Below are positions 1 through 9,056 of a DNA stretch of 64,000 bases, piece after piece. Source of the stretch: a virus; the IMG/VR virus record IMGVR_UViG_3300025168_000039, positions 42,895 through 106,894 of that record. One strand, written 5' to 3'. The first letter of the stretch is position 1. Every line of letters begins with the position of its first letter. A program made the translations under genes and the position numbers. Under the pieces are notes generated by a model. It did no database searches and was not told the origin of the DNA. It saw only the letters and a list, made by a program, of their open reading frames with translations.

Positions 1-344
1 AGTCAGCTATAGATTTAGCTACAGATTATGAGCGTAGACTTTCTTTTCAAGCTAACATTCAAGAGTATGTAGATATGTCTATCTCCAGTACAATTAATCT
101 ACCAGCTTGGGGATCAAAAGATAATAATGAAGACCTTGTAGTTCCCTTCGCTAACACTCTTGCAAAATATGCACACCGTCTTAGAGGATTTACCTGCTAC
201 CCTGATGGTAGTAGAGGAGGACAACCATTAACATGTGTTCCTTATAAAGAAGCGGTAGCTAAATTAGGTGAAGAGTTTGAAGAGAATATTCAAGCGCATG
301 ACATTTGTGAGATTTCTGGAGCGGGAGGTACTTGCGGAGTTTAG
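1..344 (+). CDS. Ribonucleotide reductase, C-terminal part (unit A, cut by window edge)
   Basis: This is the last ~114 codons of an adenosylcobalamin-type ribonucleotide reductase; the reading frame is open from base 3 and the rest lies upstream of the window. The stretch around YVDMSISSTINLP and the end (HDICEISGAGGTCGV) match, with many substitutions, the C-terminus of the complete reductase at 52967-54676. The C-terminal cysteine pair is the kind that re-reduces the active site in this enzyme family. An internal ATG at 75 is not the true start, because the homology continues upstream of it. It is followed by tRNA-Arg, whereas the other copy is followed by an oxygenase gene. Confidence 0.93.
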   Translation, partial: SAIDLATDYERRLSFQANIQEYVDMSISSTINLPAWGSKDNNEDLVVPFANTLAKYAHRLRGFTCYPDGSRGGQPLTCVPYKEAVAKLGEEFEENIQAHDICEISGAGGTCGV

Positions 345-355
345 ATATTATCCTA

Positions 356-432
356 ACTCTCGTAGCTCAACTGGACAGAGCAACAGATTTCTAATCTGTA
401 GGTTGCAGGTTCGAGTCCTGCCGAGAGTGCCA
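356..432 (+). tRNA. tRNA-Arg (anticodon TCT), CCA encoded
   Basis: A full cloverleaf can be drawn. The acceptor stem ACTCTCG (356-362) pairs with CGAGAGT (422-428), followed by discriminator G and an encoded CCA (430-432). The D stem is GCTC/GAGC (365-368/378-381). The anticodon stem ACAGA/TCTGT (383-387/395-399) encloses loop TTTCTAA with anticodon TCT. The T arm carries GTTCGAGTC. It reads AGA, a codon that appears often in these AT-rich phage genes, so a translation-boosting role is the simplest reading. No integrase is seen nearby to suggest that it is an attachment site. Confidence 0.95.
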
Positions 433-441
433 GATAAAATC

Positions 442-471
442 TTGACACAAATATAAAAGTGTGAATATAAT
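442..471 (+). promoter_or_regulatory. Consensus sigma70 promoter upstream of the unit A glycosyltransferase genes
   Basis: TTGACA (442-447) and TATAAT (466-471) are both exact consensus boxes with an 18-base spacer. The site lies between the tRNA and the 49-aa gene and would drive 502-4169. Unit B has a similar, weaker site at the comparable place (55270-55299), also with an 18-base spacer. Confidence 0.82.
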
Positions 472-501
472 GTATGATATTAAAAGAATGCAGGAGTTAT
501 A

Positions 502-651
502 ATGGCGGCTAGAAAGTCAATTGGACTATCAACAAAGGTAAATACAACCAGACATATGAGAACTTCTATCGGTTCTTCCACTAATTCAAGACCTAAAAAT
601 AAAAATACAAAAAGATTACATGGTAAAAAATACAGGGGGCAGGGAATATGA
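502..651 (+). CDS. Small basic protein, 49 aa, unknown function
   Basis: A short ORF preceded by a CAGGAG ribosome site, lying directly downstream of the consensus promoter at 442-471. The product is rich in Lys, Arg, Ser and Thr, has no membrane segment, and ends in a basic tail (KRLHGKKYRGQGI). Its stop codon overlaps the start of the glycosyltransferase gene in an ATGA arrangement at 648-651, which indicates translational coupling and supports a real gene. A nucleic-acid-binding or virion role would fit the charge, but nothing identifies a family. Confidence 0.7.
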   Translation: MAARKSIGLSTKVNTTRHMRTSIGSSTNSRPKNKNTKRLHGKKYRGQGI

Positions 652-1445
652 ATGACATTCCAACAGTTTATATTGGCTACGATAAAAAAGAAGATGATGC
701 TTTTCAAATTTTAAAAGAATCAATTATTGATACCTCTTCCCAACCTGTTAGAGTAGTCCCTTTAGATCAAGAAACATTACGGCGTATTAATTTATATCGT
801 AGATCATTTCAAATTCAAAAAACTGATAACGGTTCTGTTAAAATTGATTGGCAAGATAATAAACCTTTTTCAACTGAGTTCTCTTTCACAAGATTTTTAA
901 TTCCATTTGTTAATAATCTAAAAGGACTTGCTCTTTTTATGGATTCTGATATGATGGTACGGACTGACATAATGGAAGTCTTTAAGTATGCTTCTAGAGA
1001 AGACAAAGCCGTCTGGTGTGTCAAGCATAACTACAATCCATCAGATGATTATAAAATGGATAATCAAGTTCAGACTAGATACAATCGAAAGAATTGGTCT
1101 AGCTTTGTGCTATGGAATTGTGAGCATGAAGCCCACAAAGATTTAACAATTGACGATGTTAATTTAAAGTCAGGTTATTATTTACATAACTTTCAGTGGT
1201 TATCGGATGATCTAATTGGAGATATCCCTGAAGAATGGAACTGGTTAGATGGTCATTCTCCAGAAGAGATAGAAGCAAAGAACGTACACTTCACTACTGG
1301 TGGACCTTGGTTTCCTAAGTGGAAACCTAAGAGATCAATCGATGCTAAGTATGCATTAGAGTGGACTAACTTTAGAGATTCTCTTTCAATAGAAGAGGTG
1401 TTAGGAAAAACAAAAACAATGAAGTGGAATAAAACTTATGAGTAA
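648..1445 (+). CDS. GT8-like glycosyltransferase (unit A)
   Basis: A 265-aa cytoplasmic enzyme expected to transfer a sugar from a nucleotide donor. A DxD-type metal/nucleotide motif (DSD, residues 99-101) follows a hydrophobic strand (LALFM), after a conserved STEFSFTRFLIPF segment. A second conserved block, WNWLDGHSPEE, followed by HFTTGGPW, lies near the C-terminus. It has no signal peptide or membrane helix. It overlaps the following gene by 8 bases and has a clear homologue at 55815-56576 in the same context. The fold assignment rests on motifs. The acceptor is unknown: virion protein, host glycan and DNA are all possible. Confidence 0.8.
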   Translation: MNDIPTVYIGYDKKEDDAFQILKESIIDTSSQPVRVVPLDQETLRRINLYRRSFQIQKTDNGSVKIDWQDNKPFSTEFSFTRFLIPFVNNLKGLALFMDSDMMVRTDIMEVFKYASREDKAVWCVKHNYNPSDDYKMDNQVQTRYNRKNWSSFVLWNCEHEAHKDLTIDDVNLKSGYYLHNFQWLSDDLIGDIPEEWNWLDGHSPEEIEAKNVHFTTGGPWFPKWKPKRSIDAKYALEWTNFRDSLSIEEVLGKTKTMKWNKTYE

Positions 1446-3762
1446 CAAAAATAAAGTGACGGTGGTAACATCCTTTTCGGAGGATGGCTGGGAAACCTAT
1501 GCCGAGAGAATGATTAAGTCTGCTGCAAAATATTGGGAACCGTCCATCAAGCTTGTTGCTTACTACCATGACTTTGATATTAATTCTAAAGACATACCAG
1601 AGTGTGACCATATTGAGTTTAGAAATTTAAATGATCTAGAAGAACTACACCAATTCAGAAATACCTACAAAGATTTTAATGGTACAGGTAAGGATAGTCA
1701 GGGTTATAACTGGCGTATGGATGGTATTAAGTTTAGTCATAAAGTATTTGCTATTGCTGACTGTGCGTTTAATTTAAAGAGCGATAGTGACGAGGCAGAG
1801 GGTGATCATGATCCTGGCTGGTTAGTATGGATGGATGCTGATACGGTTACAGAAAAAAATCTATCAAAGAAAGCCCTTCTTAAATCCTTACCAGAGAAAG
1901 TTAATCTAGTACATCTAGGAAGAAAACATTTTACCTATAGTGAAACTTCTTTTATTGGTTTTAATTTAAATAGCGACACAGCTCTAGAATTTATTGGTGA
2001 CTTTATTGGCGCTTATCTAACAGGAGAAGTTTTTAATTATAGAGAATGGCATGACGGGTTTCTGTTTGAACGACTTTTAATTATCTATAAAGCTCATGGC
2101 TTAAAGTTCCATGATTGGACCGGATCAAAAGATATAAAGTCACAAGTAAAAGGTGAACAAGCCTTTGATTTATTTCCTCTTAGTAGTTATGTAAAACATT
2201 TTAAAGGTAGTAGAAAGAAAGCTTCTTCTCAAGGCGTAGCCCCAGATGTTAATGGACCTCAAAGATATGCTAAGTTAATTGAATTAGTAGAGCTTTACCA
2301 ACCTAGTACTATTGCTGAAACAGGTACATGGAACGGTGGTCGAGCTATTCAAATGTCAGAGGCTGCATTTAAATCTTCATATGAAGTAACTTATTATGGT
2401 TATGATCTCTTTGAGGATGCTACCACAGAGATCGATGAGAAAGAACTGAACAGCAAACAACATAATTTTTTCGCTGCAGTAAACGCAAGACTTAAAGAGT
2501 ATCAAGAGAACTGTAAAAATGCTGGTCGTAAGTTTAACTTCGAATTGTTTAAGGGAGATACAAAAGATACACTTCAAGAAAAGAAAGTTGACTTTGCTTA
2601 CATCGATGGGGGTCACTCTGAAGAAACTGTAACCCATGATTATGAGATGTTAAAAGAAAGTAAGGTTGTTGTCTTCGATGATTATATTTCCAAAGATGAA
2701 AAAGGAAATGATCCAGGCAAAGAATTTTATGGTGTTAATAAACTGATCGAAAAGATTGATCACCGAAAGAAAGTGTTACCATCTGCTGATAGAATTATCG
2801 AAGGAGGTATCACTCACCTAGCTGTAGTTCTAACGGATGATACCCTTGAAGATATTCCAGAAACTCTTGGCCGATCACCTATTATTGTACAGCCTAGAGA
2901 TTGTATGCCTAAAGAAGACATTCTTAAAAATGTTAAAAAGAATACTTCTGTTATTGATACATGGGTTACAAAAGCAAAGCCTCATTCAGAAGTTGCTATT
3001 ATTATTTCTGGTGGAGGCAGCACTGATTGGAAAGAGGTAAAACGTACAATTAGAAAGGTCGGAAAGAAAAGAGCTAAAGTTATTTGTGTTAAGCATTCTT
3101 ATCCAGAGTTATTGAAAAATGACATTAAACCTTTTGGATGTGTCATTCTAGACCCTCGTCCAATTACAGGAACAAGTACTCATGGAGTTGTCCGAAAAGA
3201 TTTGTTTAAAAAGATTGATGATAGTACTTTATTTATGGCAGCATCTATGACTGATCCTTCTGTTATAGACTTACTGCGAAAGAAAACAAAAAACATTGTA
3301 GGGTGGCATGCATATACCAACGCACTACAAGAAAATATTAAAGATCAAGTTAAGAACGATGCCGTAAAAATTGACGAGAAGTTAGGTATCAAAGAAGGAG
3401 CTACGATGATTATCGGTGGTACTTGTGCAGCCATGCGATCAATTGGCATCATGCATACTCTAGGCTTTAGAGAGTTCCATCTCTTTGGATATGACTGTTC
3501 CTTTCCTGAACCTTCTAAAAAAGAACAGAAAGAAACAACGGATGAGGGTAAGCCAAAGTATCTAAAGGTAGGTGTAGGGAATGAGAGCTTCTGGACTACC
3601 GGAGAACTCCTGGCAATGGCACAAGACTGCGAGAAGTTATTCGAGAAGGAAGATGTAAACCTTAGTATAAACTTTCATGGAACTGGTACACTTGTTTCTA
3701 AGCTCTGGGAAATATCTGATACTCATAAGTTACGCACATACAAAGAGGTTCTTTCTTTATAA
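1438..3762 (+). CDS. Three-domain glycan enzyme: glycosyltransferase, SAM methyltransferase, DUF115
   Basis: A 774-aa protein with three recognisable parts. Residues ~1-265 resemble the neighbouring glycosyltransferase, with WMDAD at 131-135. Residues ~275-430 look like a class I SAM-dependent methyltransferase, with ETGTWNGG at 294-301 as the SAM loop and YIDGGH at 388-393. Residues ~510-774 match the DUF115 / Maf-flagellin-like fold, with ISGGG near 523-527, ILDPRP at ~570-575 and a late GGTCAAMRSIG block. DUF115 proteins occur in flagellin glycosylation and in pterin pyrophosphokinases. The domain set suggests building and methylating a glycan on a protein or surface. The homologue is at 56569-58863. 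Its stop overlaps the terminase small subunit start by one base. Confidence 0.8.
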   Translation: MSNKNKVTVVTSFSEDGWETYAERMIKSAAKYWEPSIKLVAYYHDFDINSKDIPECDHIEFRNLNDLEELHQFRNTYKDFNGTGKDSQGYNWRMDGIKFSHKVFAIADCAFNLKSDSDEAEGDHDPGWLVWMDADTVTEKNLSKKALLKSLPEKVNLVHLGRKHFTYSETSFIGFNLNSDTALEFIGDFIGAYLTGEVFNYREWHDGFLFERLLIIYKAHGLKFHDWTGSKDIKSQVKGEQAFDLFPLSSYVKHFKGSRKKASSQGVAPDVNGPQRYAKLIELVELYQPSTIAETGTWNGGRAIQMSEAAFKSSYEVTYYGYDLFEDATTEIDEKELNSKQHNFFAAVNARLKEYQENCKNAGRKFNFELFKGDTKDTLQEKKVDFAYIDGGHSEETVTHDYEMLKESKVVVFDDYISKDEKGNDPGKEFYGVNKLIEKIDHRKKVLPSADRIIEGGITHLAVVLTDDTLEDIPETLGRSPIIVQPRDCMPKEDILKNVKKNTSVIDTWVTKAKPHSEVAIIISGGGSTDWKEVKRTIRKVGKKRAKVICVKHSYPELLKNDIKPFGCVILDPRPITGTSTHGVVRKDLFKKIDDSTLFMAASMTDPSVIDLLRKKTKNIVGWHAYTNALQENIKDQVKNDAVKIDEKLGIKEGATMIIGGTCAAMRSIGIMHTLGFREFHLFGYDCSFPEPSKKEQKETTDEGKPKYLKVGVGNESFWTTGELLAMAQDCEKLFEKEDVNLSINFHGTGTLVSKLWEISDTHKLRTYKEVLSL

Positions 3763-4169
3763 TGCTAACAGAAAAGCAAGAGAAGTTTGCACAGTCATAT
3801 GTACTAAATAATAATGCTACTGATGCAGCAAAGAGTGCAGGGTATTCTGATAGGTCAGCTTACAATCAAGGCTATCGTTTATTACAAAATGACTTTATCG
3901 TAGAAAGAATAGAAGAGCTATCTAGAGAATTAAAAACTAGTGTGGATGTTGTAGCTGAGATTGAAGATCAATATACCTTTGCTAAAACCAATGGTCATGT
4001 GAACAGCGCCATCAAAGCTCTAGAACTTTTATCTAGAGTCAGAGGTAATAAAGTTGAAGATGGAAAGAATGTTAGTAAAGAAGAGTTGATTACTCTTATT
4101 GTTTCAACCTTTGAGGTTCTTGGAAAGGAACAAGTAGAAGATATGGTTAAACGCTGTAAATTCGACTAG
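3762..4169 (+). CDS. Terminase small subunit (Terminase_2 type, unit A)
   Basis: A 135-aa protein with the N-terminal helix-turn-helix pattern of Terminase_2 small subunits (LTEKQEKFAQSYV, then NATDAAKSAGYSD). It is expected to bind the packaging site on phage DNA and recruit the large subunit. The rest is helical and acidic. The start codon overlaps the previous stop (TAATG). It closes the rightward operon, while the large subunit is ~33 kb away on the other strand; in a circular or concatemeric genome both would flank the virion operon. The unit B homologue at 59403-59936 has a longer C-terminal tail. Confidence 0.85.
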   Translation: MLTEKQEKFAQSYVLNNNATDAAKSAGYSDRSAYNQGYRLLQNDFIVERIEELSRELKTSVDVVAEIEDQYTFAKTNGHVNSAIKALELLSRVRGNKVEDGKNVSKEELITLIVSTFEVLGKEQVEDMVKRCKFD

Positions 4170-4172
4170 CAG

Positions 4173-4209
4173 TAAAAAATAAGCCCCTACGTTGACCATT
4201 GAGTAGGGG
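4173..4209 (-). terminator. Rho-independent terminator of the virion operon (unit A)
   Basis: CCCCTAC (4184-4190) and GTAGGGG (4203-4209) form a 7-bp stem. Read on the minus strand, the stem is followed by a T-rich tail (TTATTTTTTA) on its low-coordinate side. It lies ~95 bases past the last virion gene, between convergent operons. On the plus strand the stem lacks a T tract, so it should mainly stop leftward transcripts. Confidence 0.65.
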
Positions 4210-4304
4210 TGAAGACAGTCTCGGCTACCTACCCACCAGGAAGAACCCTAAGTTTACCAGTGATCCTTATACGGTCTTACAGAGCATTTACTAAAAAATA
4301 AGAC

Positions 4305-4466
4305 CTATCTTCCTCTACGACGGTTGGGACCGTTCCTTTTTTTAGGTTGAGGTTGTTTTCTTACAGGAGGGACCAGTGATTTCTTTAGATGCCATCCAAC
4401 TGCTACACCTCCAACATAAGATATTGCAATAAGAGTAAGGTATATTACAAATACAGTGACTGTCAT
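4305..4466 (-). CDS. Small single-span membrane protein with basic tail, 53 aa
   Basis: A short ORF one base after the stop of the 113-aa gene, so probably coupled to it. Residues ~3-25 form one hydrophobic helix (VTVFVIYLTLIAISYVGGVAV), followed by a strongly basic, proline-rich tail (KKRNGPNRRRGR). This shape fits a small lysis or membrane-remodelling protein encoded at the end of a virion operon, but no family is recognised. No equivalent is seen in unit B between 59937 and 60047. Confidence 0.6.
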   Translation of the reverse strand: MTVTVFVIYLTLIAISYVGGVAVGWHLKKSLVPPVRKQPQPKKRNGPNRRRGR

Positions 4467-4467
4467 T

Positions 4468-4809
4468 CTACTTCTCTACAAAAGGGTGGCGGCCATTATG
4501 CATTTTTTGTAATGCTGTAATTTCAGATTCTGTTTTTTTCAATCTTTCAGAAACAAAACCTCTCCATTTATTTTGCCCCTCTAAATTACTCGGACTTAAA
4601 ATATTAGACAAGACTTCTATCTGTTGTTGTAAAACTGCAACAACATTTTTAACACCATCAAACTTTCTGTTTAATTCATCAAAATATTTTCTTTGTTCGT
4701 CTTGTCTTTGTTTTAGAGATGACACTTGATTGCGAACCAATCCCCATGCACCAGCTAATGAAGCTATGACTGCCCCAATCTGGATCGCCATCCTTGCATC
4801 TAGTTCCAT
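4468..4809 (-). CDS. Membrane plus coiled-coil protein, holin/XhlA-like candidate (unit A)
   Basis: 113 aa with a hydrophobic N-terminal segment (residues ~9-25, IQIGAVIASLAGAW) followed by a long heptad-rich coiled coil and a basic, histidine-containing end (LQKMHNGRHP). The layout resembles small phage membrane proteins of lysis cassettes, or an inner-membrane spanin-like protein, but the family is not certain. Its start overlaps the stop of the internal virion protein gene by one base. The homologue at 60047-60403 conserves the central NKWRG-VSERLKKTE region, which argues for a fixed function next to the giant internal protein. Confidence 0.6.
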   Translation of the reverse strand: MELDARMAIQIGAVIASLAGAWGLVRNQVSSLKQRQDEQRKYFDELNRKFDGVKNVVAVLQQQIEVLSNILSPSNLEGQNKWRGFVSERLKKTESEITALQKMHNGRHPFVEK

Positions 4810-7800
4810 TATTTCTCTACCTCTACCAAAGGCTTCTGAATATATTCTACAAATATATTAGTTAACCCATCTTGTAATTTACTAGATAGTTCAGGGCTAA
4901 CCTGTCTATCTTCTAAAGCTTTAAATATACTCATATCCCCAATTAAATTATCAGGCATAAACACACCACTTTCTACACTGCTTGCGACATCTGCAATTAA
5001 TGGTAAAATTAATTCGTCGTTAGCAGTATACCAGAACTTATTTGTAGCTGCTTCTAAAACTCCACTTATACCTAATATTTTTGGCTTAGTTAAATCAGCT
5101 TCAGATTTACCTTTTGGTATTTCATAGTATTCAACATTTTTAAATTCATTAAGTCTCTTTGTAAATTTTTGCATACCTTTATATTTACGGTCTTGTAAAT
5201 TTTTATAGCTTTTTAAAAGCTGGTCTATATCTTCATTAGTTATTTCTCTTCTAGGAAGTTTTCTTACATCAGCTAAAAAATTATCTTTTGTTTTAGCTAT
5301 AGCTTTTAATCTACTAGACATGTCATAACCCATAGACTTTTGTACGTCTACGGTTATTGGTCGAATACCTGTCTTAACATAAAATTTTAAATCCGTAGAA
5401 CTTAATGGAAAGCCAGAAGCTCTTTGCCCCTGTCCTTCTCCTAAGAGTTCTTCTGAACTTACAGACTCCGCATATTGTCTAATAGCTTTAATAGTTCCTG
5501 GCTCTAAAAATTTTCCAATCTCCGTTAATGCTGATATAACTTTATCTTTAGTTGTGACACCTACTGCATCATCGTAAATTGGTTTACCTGTTTTCAGATT
5601 TGTTCCGCTTACAACATTAACTAATGCTTCTGTTAAAAACTTAGGAGATAGATATGCACCAGCAAGTCCCTTTGTTGCATTACCTACAGCATCATCTATT
5701 TCAGAGTCAGAAACAAATCCATTCTTCATTAACTTAGCTTGAAGCAAACGAAGAGGTGATTTAAGTACATCAAAAGTATCAGCAGATGTAGAGCCAATAT
5801 ACCTAGATGTTATTCTAGGGTCTGCTTGATTGTTATCTTTAACAAATGGTTGAAGCCAAAACTGTTTCGCACCCTTTGTCCAATCTGGAGATACAGCATT
5901 TACAAACTTTTTATTAGCTTCTGTTATTTGATAAGCATCTTCATTTTGACTAGCAACCATATCCCAACCACCAGCAACAACTCCGGCACCTGCGAATCTT
6001 CTTGCCCCATGTGCAATCAATGCAGGGTTTCCTGTTTTCGTTCCCTCCACTATGTCTTTCACACTAGTCTTTAAAATATTTTTAGTATTTCTTATTACCT
6101 CACTGGGAAACAATACATAGTTACCTATCAAAGGAGTCTTGGCTATTTCTCTAGCTAGTGGAGCAGCATCGCCATATGTAGGCATAGTCTCTCTAACATA
6201 TCTAGCAGCTCTTTCATCTAAATCATTATCATATATTTTTTTAGCTGCCTTACGTTTAATACTACGCTCTTTCATAATATTACTTATTGTTGGTCCTTCT
6301 TTAAATATCTTTTTTAAAGCTGCTCTTTCACTTTCATAAGCAACTAATTTTAGATAGGCATCAGGTTGACCATACAAAGAACCTAGCTTACTCATTGTTT
6401 TTCGATAAGCTTTGCTTACTGTGCCAGTGGCATTTTGCATTTGAGAAGCACCAGCCTTTATTAGTTCTCCAGTAACATCTTGCTCAATAACACCAAGCCT
6501 TCTTAGCTTTGCTAATTTTGCAACAGCTACAGGATTTTTTAAAGTAAGCTGATTTCCTAAAGTTCCTATTTCTTTTACTGCTGCTTTATAAGCAATCGGA
6601 TTTAAGAAGTGACCATTTGCAATAAGACTTTGAGTGCCACCAATAAGGTTTAGTGCATACGCAGGTAGATCAAGCAAAGTCTCTTTTGCCTGTGCTAGTG
6701 ATGCAGCATTAACCCAAATACTTCTAATTCTACCAGAGCTATTAAATAACTCAAGACCTTGATTAATAGCCCTACCCATCTCAGGACTTGTGTAGATATC
6801 TTTTAGTATTTGCCTTGAGTCACCTCCAAATTTTCCAATTGAATCTTTAGCAACTTGCTCTAAACCAAATTCAATATTTGGAGCAGAACCTTTTTGAAAG
6901 GTTGTTTTTACTGATGGTAATATAGGAAAGAAACCTTTTAAATCTACTTCTTTTCCTACATTTTCTCTAGCAAATTTTTCTACATCTTTTAAATATTTTA
7001 ATTCTGCTATTAATTTATTCTGTTGAATTAAACTAGTAGCAAGATTTTGTTTACCAGATTTATTTTGACCAAGCAAATCTAATACAGAATCATCTAAGTC
7101 TTGTTTTTTTCTTAAAACTTTTATAGTTGCGGGACGATATCCCTGTTGTGCAGTCCCACTAAATATTTTATCTATCAGAGGTCTATCCTCTTTAGACAAT
7201 CTATAAACCATGTTAGTAATAACACTATCAACATCAGCAGAATCAACTCCCTGCTTTTTTAAATATGATCTTGCGTTCTCTACCTTCGTAAGAAAAACAG
7301 GATCAGGAGATTTATCTAGAAGTGCCTTTTTAATTTCAGCATAATATTTAGGATTATTAGCAGATTGAAAAGTTCTAGATAAGTAGAAACCGTTTCGATC
7401 TCTATTAACTCCAATTTTTGCATTACCTGTTAATCCTAATTGAGTATTAATTAATGTTTCATTACTATTAATTTGTTTTTTAATATTATCTACTTGATCT
7501 AATACAGTATCAGGGATACCCCTTTCGACAAATGATTGTCTATTTTTAGCGCCAGAATTTATATATTCATTTAAAATATCTTCATCAACATCACTATCTT
7601 TAATTGATCGTTCTAAATCTTTTATCTGTTTTTTAATTTCAATTTCAGAACCAGCCTTTGACCTAGTTCTTTTTCTTGCAGCATCCGCTAAATCTTGCGA
7701 AAGATTAGCATCAGACCGTAATAGTTTTCCTGCAGCGGTATTTATTTTAGCAATCGGATCTTTTAATGGACGAAATAAGTTTCCTGCCCCAGTTTTTAAT

Positions 7801-9035
7801 CTAGCAATATTTTGCGTCGTAAAAAGTTTTTTAGCTCCAACTCCTATTGTTTTAAATGCCGCTGCACCAACAGCAGTGTCTGCTATCGCTCCAAAATATT
7901 TAAGAAGTTCGTCTTTTCTAGTAGTTGAATTTGGATTTACTCTAAACTTTTTAATTTCCTCTACTACAGATTCAGGTAAACTGTCTACCAATCCTAGATC
8001 AGCATTGGTTGCAAAGTCAATAAGTAGCCCTTGTTGTCCTTCGTTAAAATCTGTAATTTGTACAAAGCCTTGAACCACCCCTACGTTTGCACCACTAGCT
8101 TTTACTAATCTTTCTACTCTTTTAGAAAAATCTTTTCCTCTACGCTTTGCTATATAAGCAAGTCCTTTTCTAGCAAGTTTTGCGCCTATGCCAGCTATAG
8201 AAGCTAAAGCTATTAACTCGCTAACCATTTTCTCTTCATCGTTTAAATTAGGTTCTAATATTTCATTAACTTTTGCCACCGCTTTACCAAAAGGAGATTC
8301 TTTTAGTAGTTTAGCTGTTGCTGGATCTGTAATTGTTATTACAGACATTGCTATTTCACCGGGTGTTTTCCCTATTTCCAAAGCTGCTTTGCCGAAAATT
8401 CTTGCCGCTTGTCCTTGTCCATATACATTCATATAAATAGCTAAAAGTTTTCTTTCAGGTATTGTAAGAGATGCTGGGTCTTTCTTAGCTTTGTCCTGTA
8501 ATTTTTTTAGTAATTCAGTTCCTGCTTTACCTGCAACCTCAAGTGGTTTATTTTCTGTCTGCTCTGGAGTAGAGACTCCTTCTACTGAACCTTCTCCAGA
8601 TTTAATTGACTCTGAAAATATAATTCCAAATTCATTAGGCGTTTCTACTTCTGAAGAAACTCCAGCACCTTCTATTGGCACAGAGGTAGCCTCAACAGGA
8701 GGAGTAGCCTCAACAGGAGGAGTAGCCTGGACAGGGGGAGCCGTTTCAACAGGAGTAGATATAGATTGATCTACTGCTGAAATAAGTTCTTGAGGAGGAA
8801 CTTTTATAGGATTTGCTTTTATTAAAGGAACTTCAGGTTCTTTTACATCTACAGAAGGAGCTTCAGGTTCTTCTTTAGGTTTAAGCATATTAGAAGGAAC
8901 TTCTTTCCATTCCGCTCCGTTATATAAATACACCTGTCCTGTATCAGGATTTACTGCTTTTTCAGTTGGAATGTATTCTTTACCTTCCAACCTATGTCCC
9001 TCTCCATTATCTGGATTATAGGTTATTTCAGACAT
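4809..9035 (-). CDS. Giant internal virion (DNA ejection) protein, 1408 aa (unit A)
   Basis: A very large, mostly helical protein late in the virion operon, where short-tailed phages encode internal core/ejection proteins such as T7 gp16. The first ~170 residues are low-complexity, rich in Pro, Glu and Val, with a short repeat (ATPPVEATPPVEATS). The next region has amphipathic alanine-rich helices. The C-terminal third contains the SGFPLSSTDLKFYV block, which is also recognisable in unit B (RSSSGFPLRPSDKAARFL). No catalytic motif was recognised. Position and size suggest that it enters the host envelope with the DNA. The exact role is inferred. Confidence 0.65.
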   Translation of the reverse strand: MSEITYNPDNGEGHRLEGKEYIPTEKAVNPDTGQVYLYNGAEWKEVPSNMLKPKEEPEAPSVDVKEPEVPLIKANPIKVPPQELISAVDQSISTPVETAPPVQATPPVEATPPVEATSVPIEGAGVSSEVETPNEFGIIFSESIKSGEGSVEGVSTPEQTENKPLEVAGKAGTELLKKLQDKAKKDPASLTIPERKLLAIYMNVYGQGQAARIFGKAALEIGKTPGEIAMSVITITDPATAKLLKESPFGKAVAKVNEILEPNLNDEEKMVSELIALASIAGIGAKLARKGLAYIAKRRGKDFSKRVERLVKASGANVGVVQGFVQITDFNEGQQGLLIDFATNADLGLVDSLPESVVEEIKKFRVNPNSTTRKDELLKYFGAIADTAVGAAAFKTIGVGAKKLFTTQNIARLKTGAGNLFRPLKDPIAKINTAAGKLLRSDANLSQDLADAARKRTRSKAGSEIEIKKQIKDLERSIKDSDVDEDILNEYINSGAKNRQSFVERGIPDTVLDQVDNIKKQINSNETLINTQLGLTGNAKIGVNRDRNGFYLSRTFQSANNPKYYAEIKKALLDKSPDPVFLTKVENARSYLKKQGVDSADVDSVITNMVYRLSKEDRPLIDKIFSGTAQQGYRPATIKVLRKKQDLDDSVLDLLGQNKSGKQNLATSLIQQNKLIAELKYLKDVEKFARENVGKEVDLKGFFPILPSVKTTFQKGSAPNIEFGLEQVAKDSIGKFGGDSRQILKDIYTSPEMGRAINQGLELFNSSGRIRSIWVNAASLAQAKETLLDLPAYALNLIGGTQSLIANGHFLNPIAYKAAVKEIGTLGNQLTLKNPVAVAKLAKLRRLGVIEQDVTGELIKAGASQMQNATGTVSKAYRKTMSKLGSLYGQPDAYLKLVAYESERAALKKIFKEGPTISNIMKERSIKRKAAKKIYDNDLDERAARYVRETMPTYGDAAPLAREIAKTPLIGNYVLFPSEVIRNTKNILKTSVKDIVEGTKTGNPALIAHGARRFAGAGVVAGGWDMVASQNEDAYQITEANKKFVNAVSPDWTKGAKQFWLQPFVKDNNQADPRITSRYIGSTSADTFDVLKSPLRLLQAKLMKNGFVSDSEIDDAVGNATKGLAGAYLSPKFLTEALVNVVSGTNLKTGKPIYDDAVGVTTKDKVISALTEIGKFLEPGTIKAIRQYAESVSSEELLGEGQGQRASGFPLSSTDLKFYVKTGIRPITVDVQKSMGYDMSSRLKAIAKTKDNFLADVRKLPRREITNEDIDQLLKSYKNLQDRKYKGMQKFTKRLNEFKNVEYYEIPKGKSEADLTKPKILGISGVLEAATNKFWYTANDELILPLIADVASSVESGVFMPDNLIGDMSIFKALEDRQVSPELSSKLQDGLTNIFVEYIQKPLVEVEK

Positions 9036-9056
9036 TTAATATTCCTATTTAATAAT

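Noticed and set aside
356-432. tRNA-Arg as a prophage attachment site.
   Set aside because: No integrase or excisionase is seen in 64 kb and no direct repeat of the tRNA end was noticed near the unit B equivalent.
480-707. Open frame on the minus strand, 75 aa, hydrophobic.
   Set aside because: It lies over the promoter-driven 49-aa gene and the glycosyltransferase start on the other strand; no ribosome site, and the plus-strand gene is coupled by ATGA.
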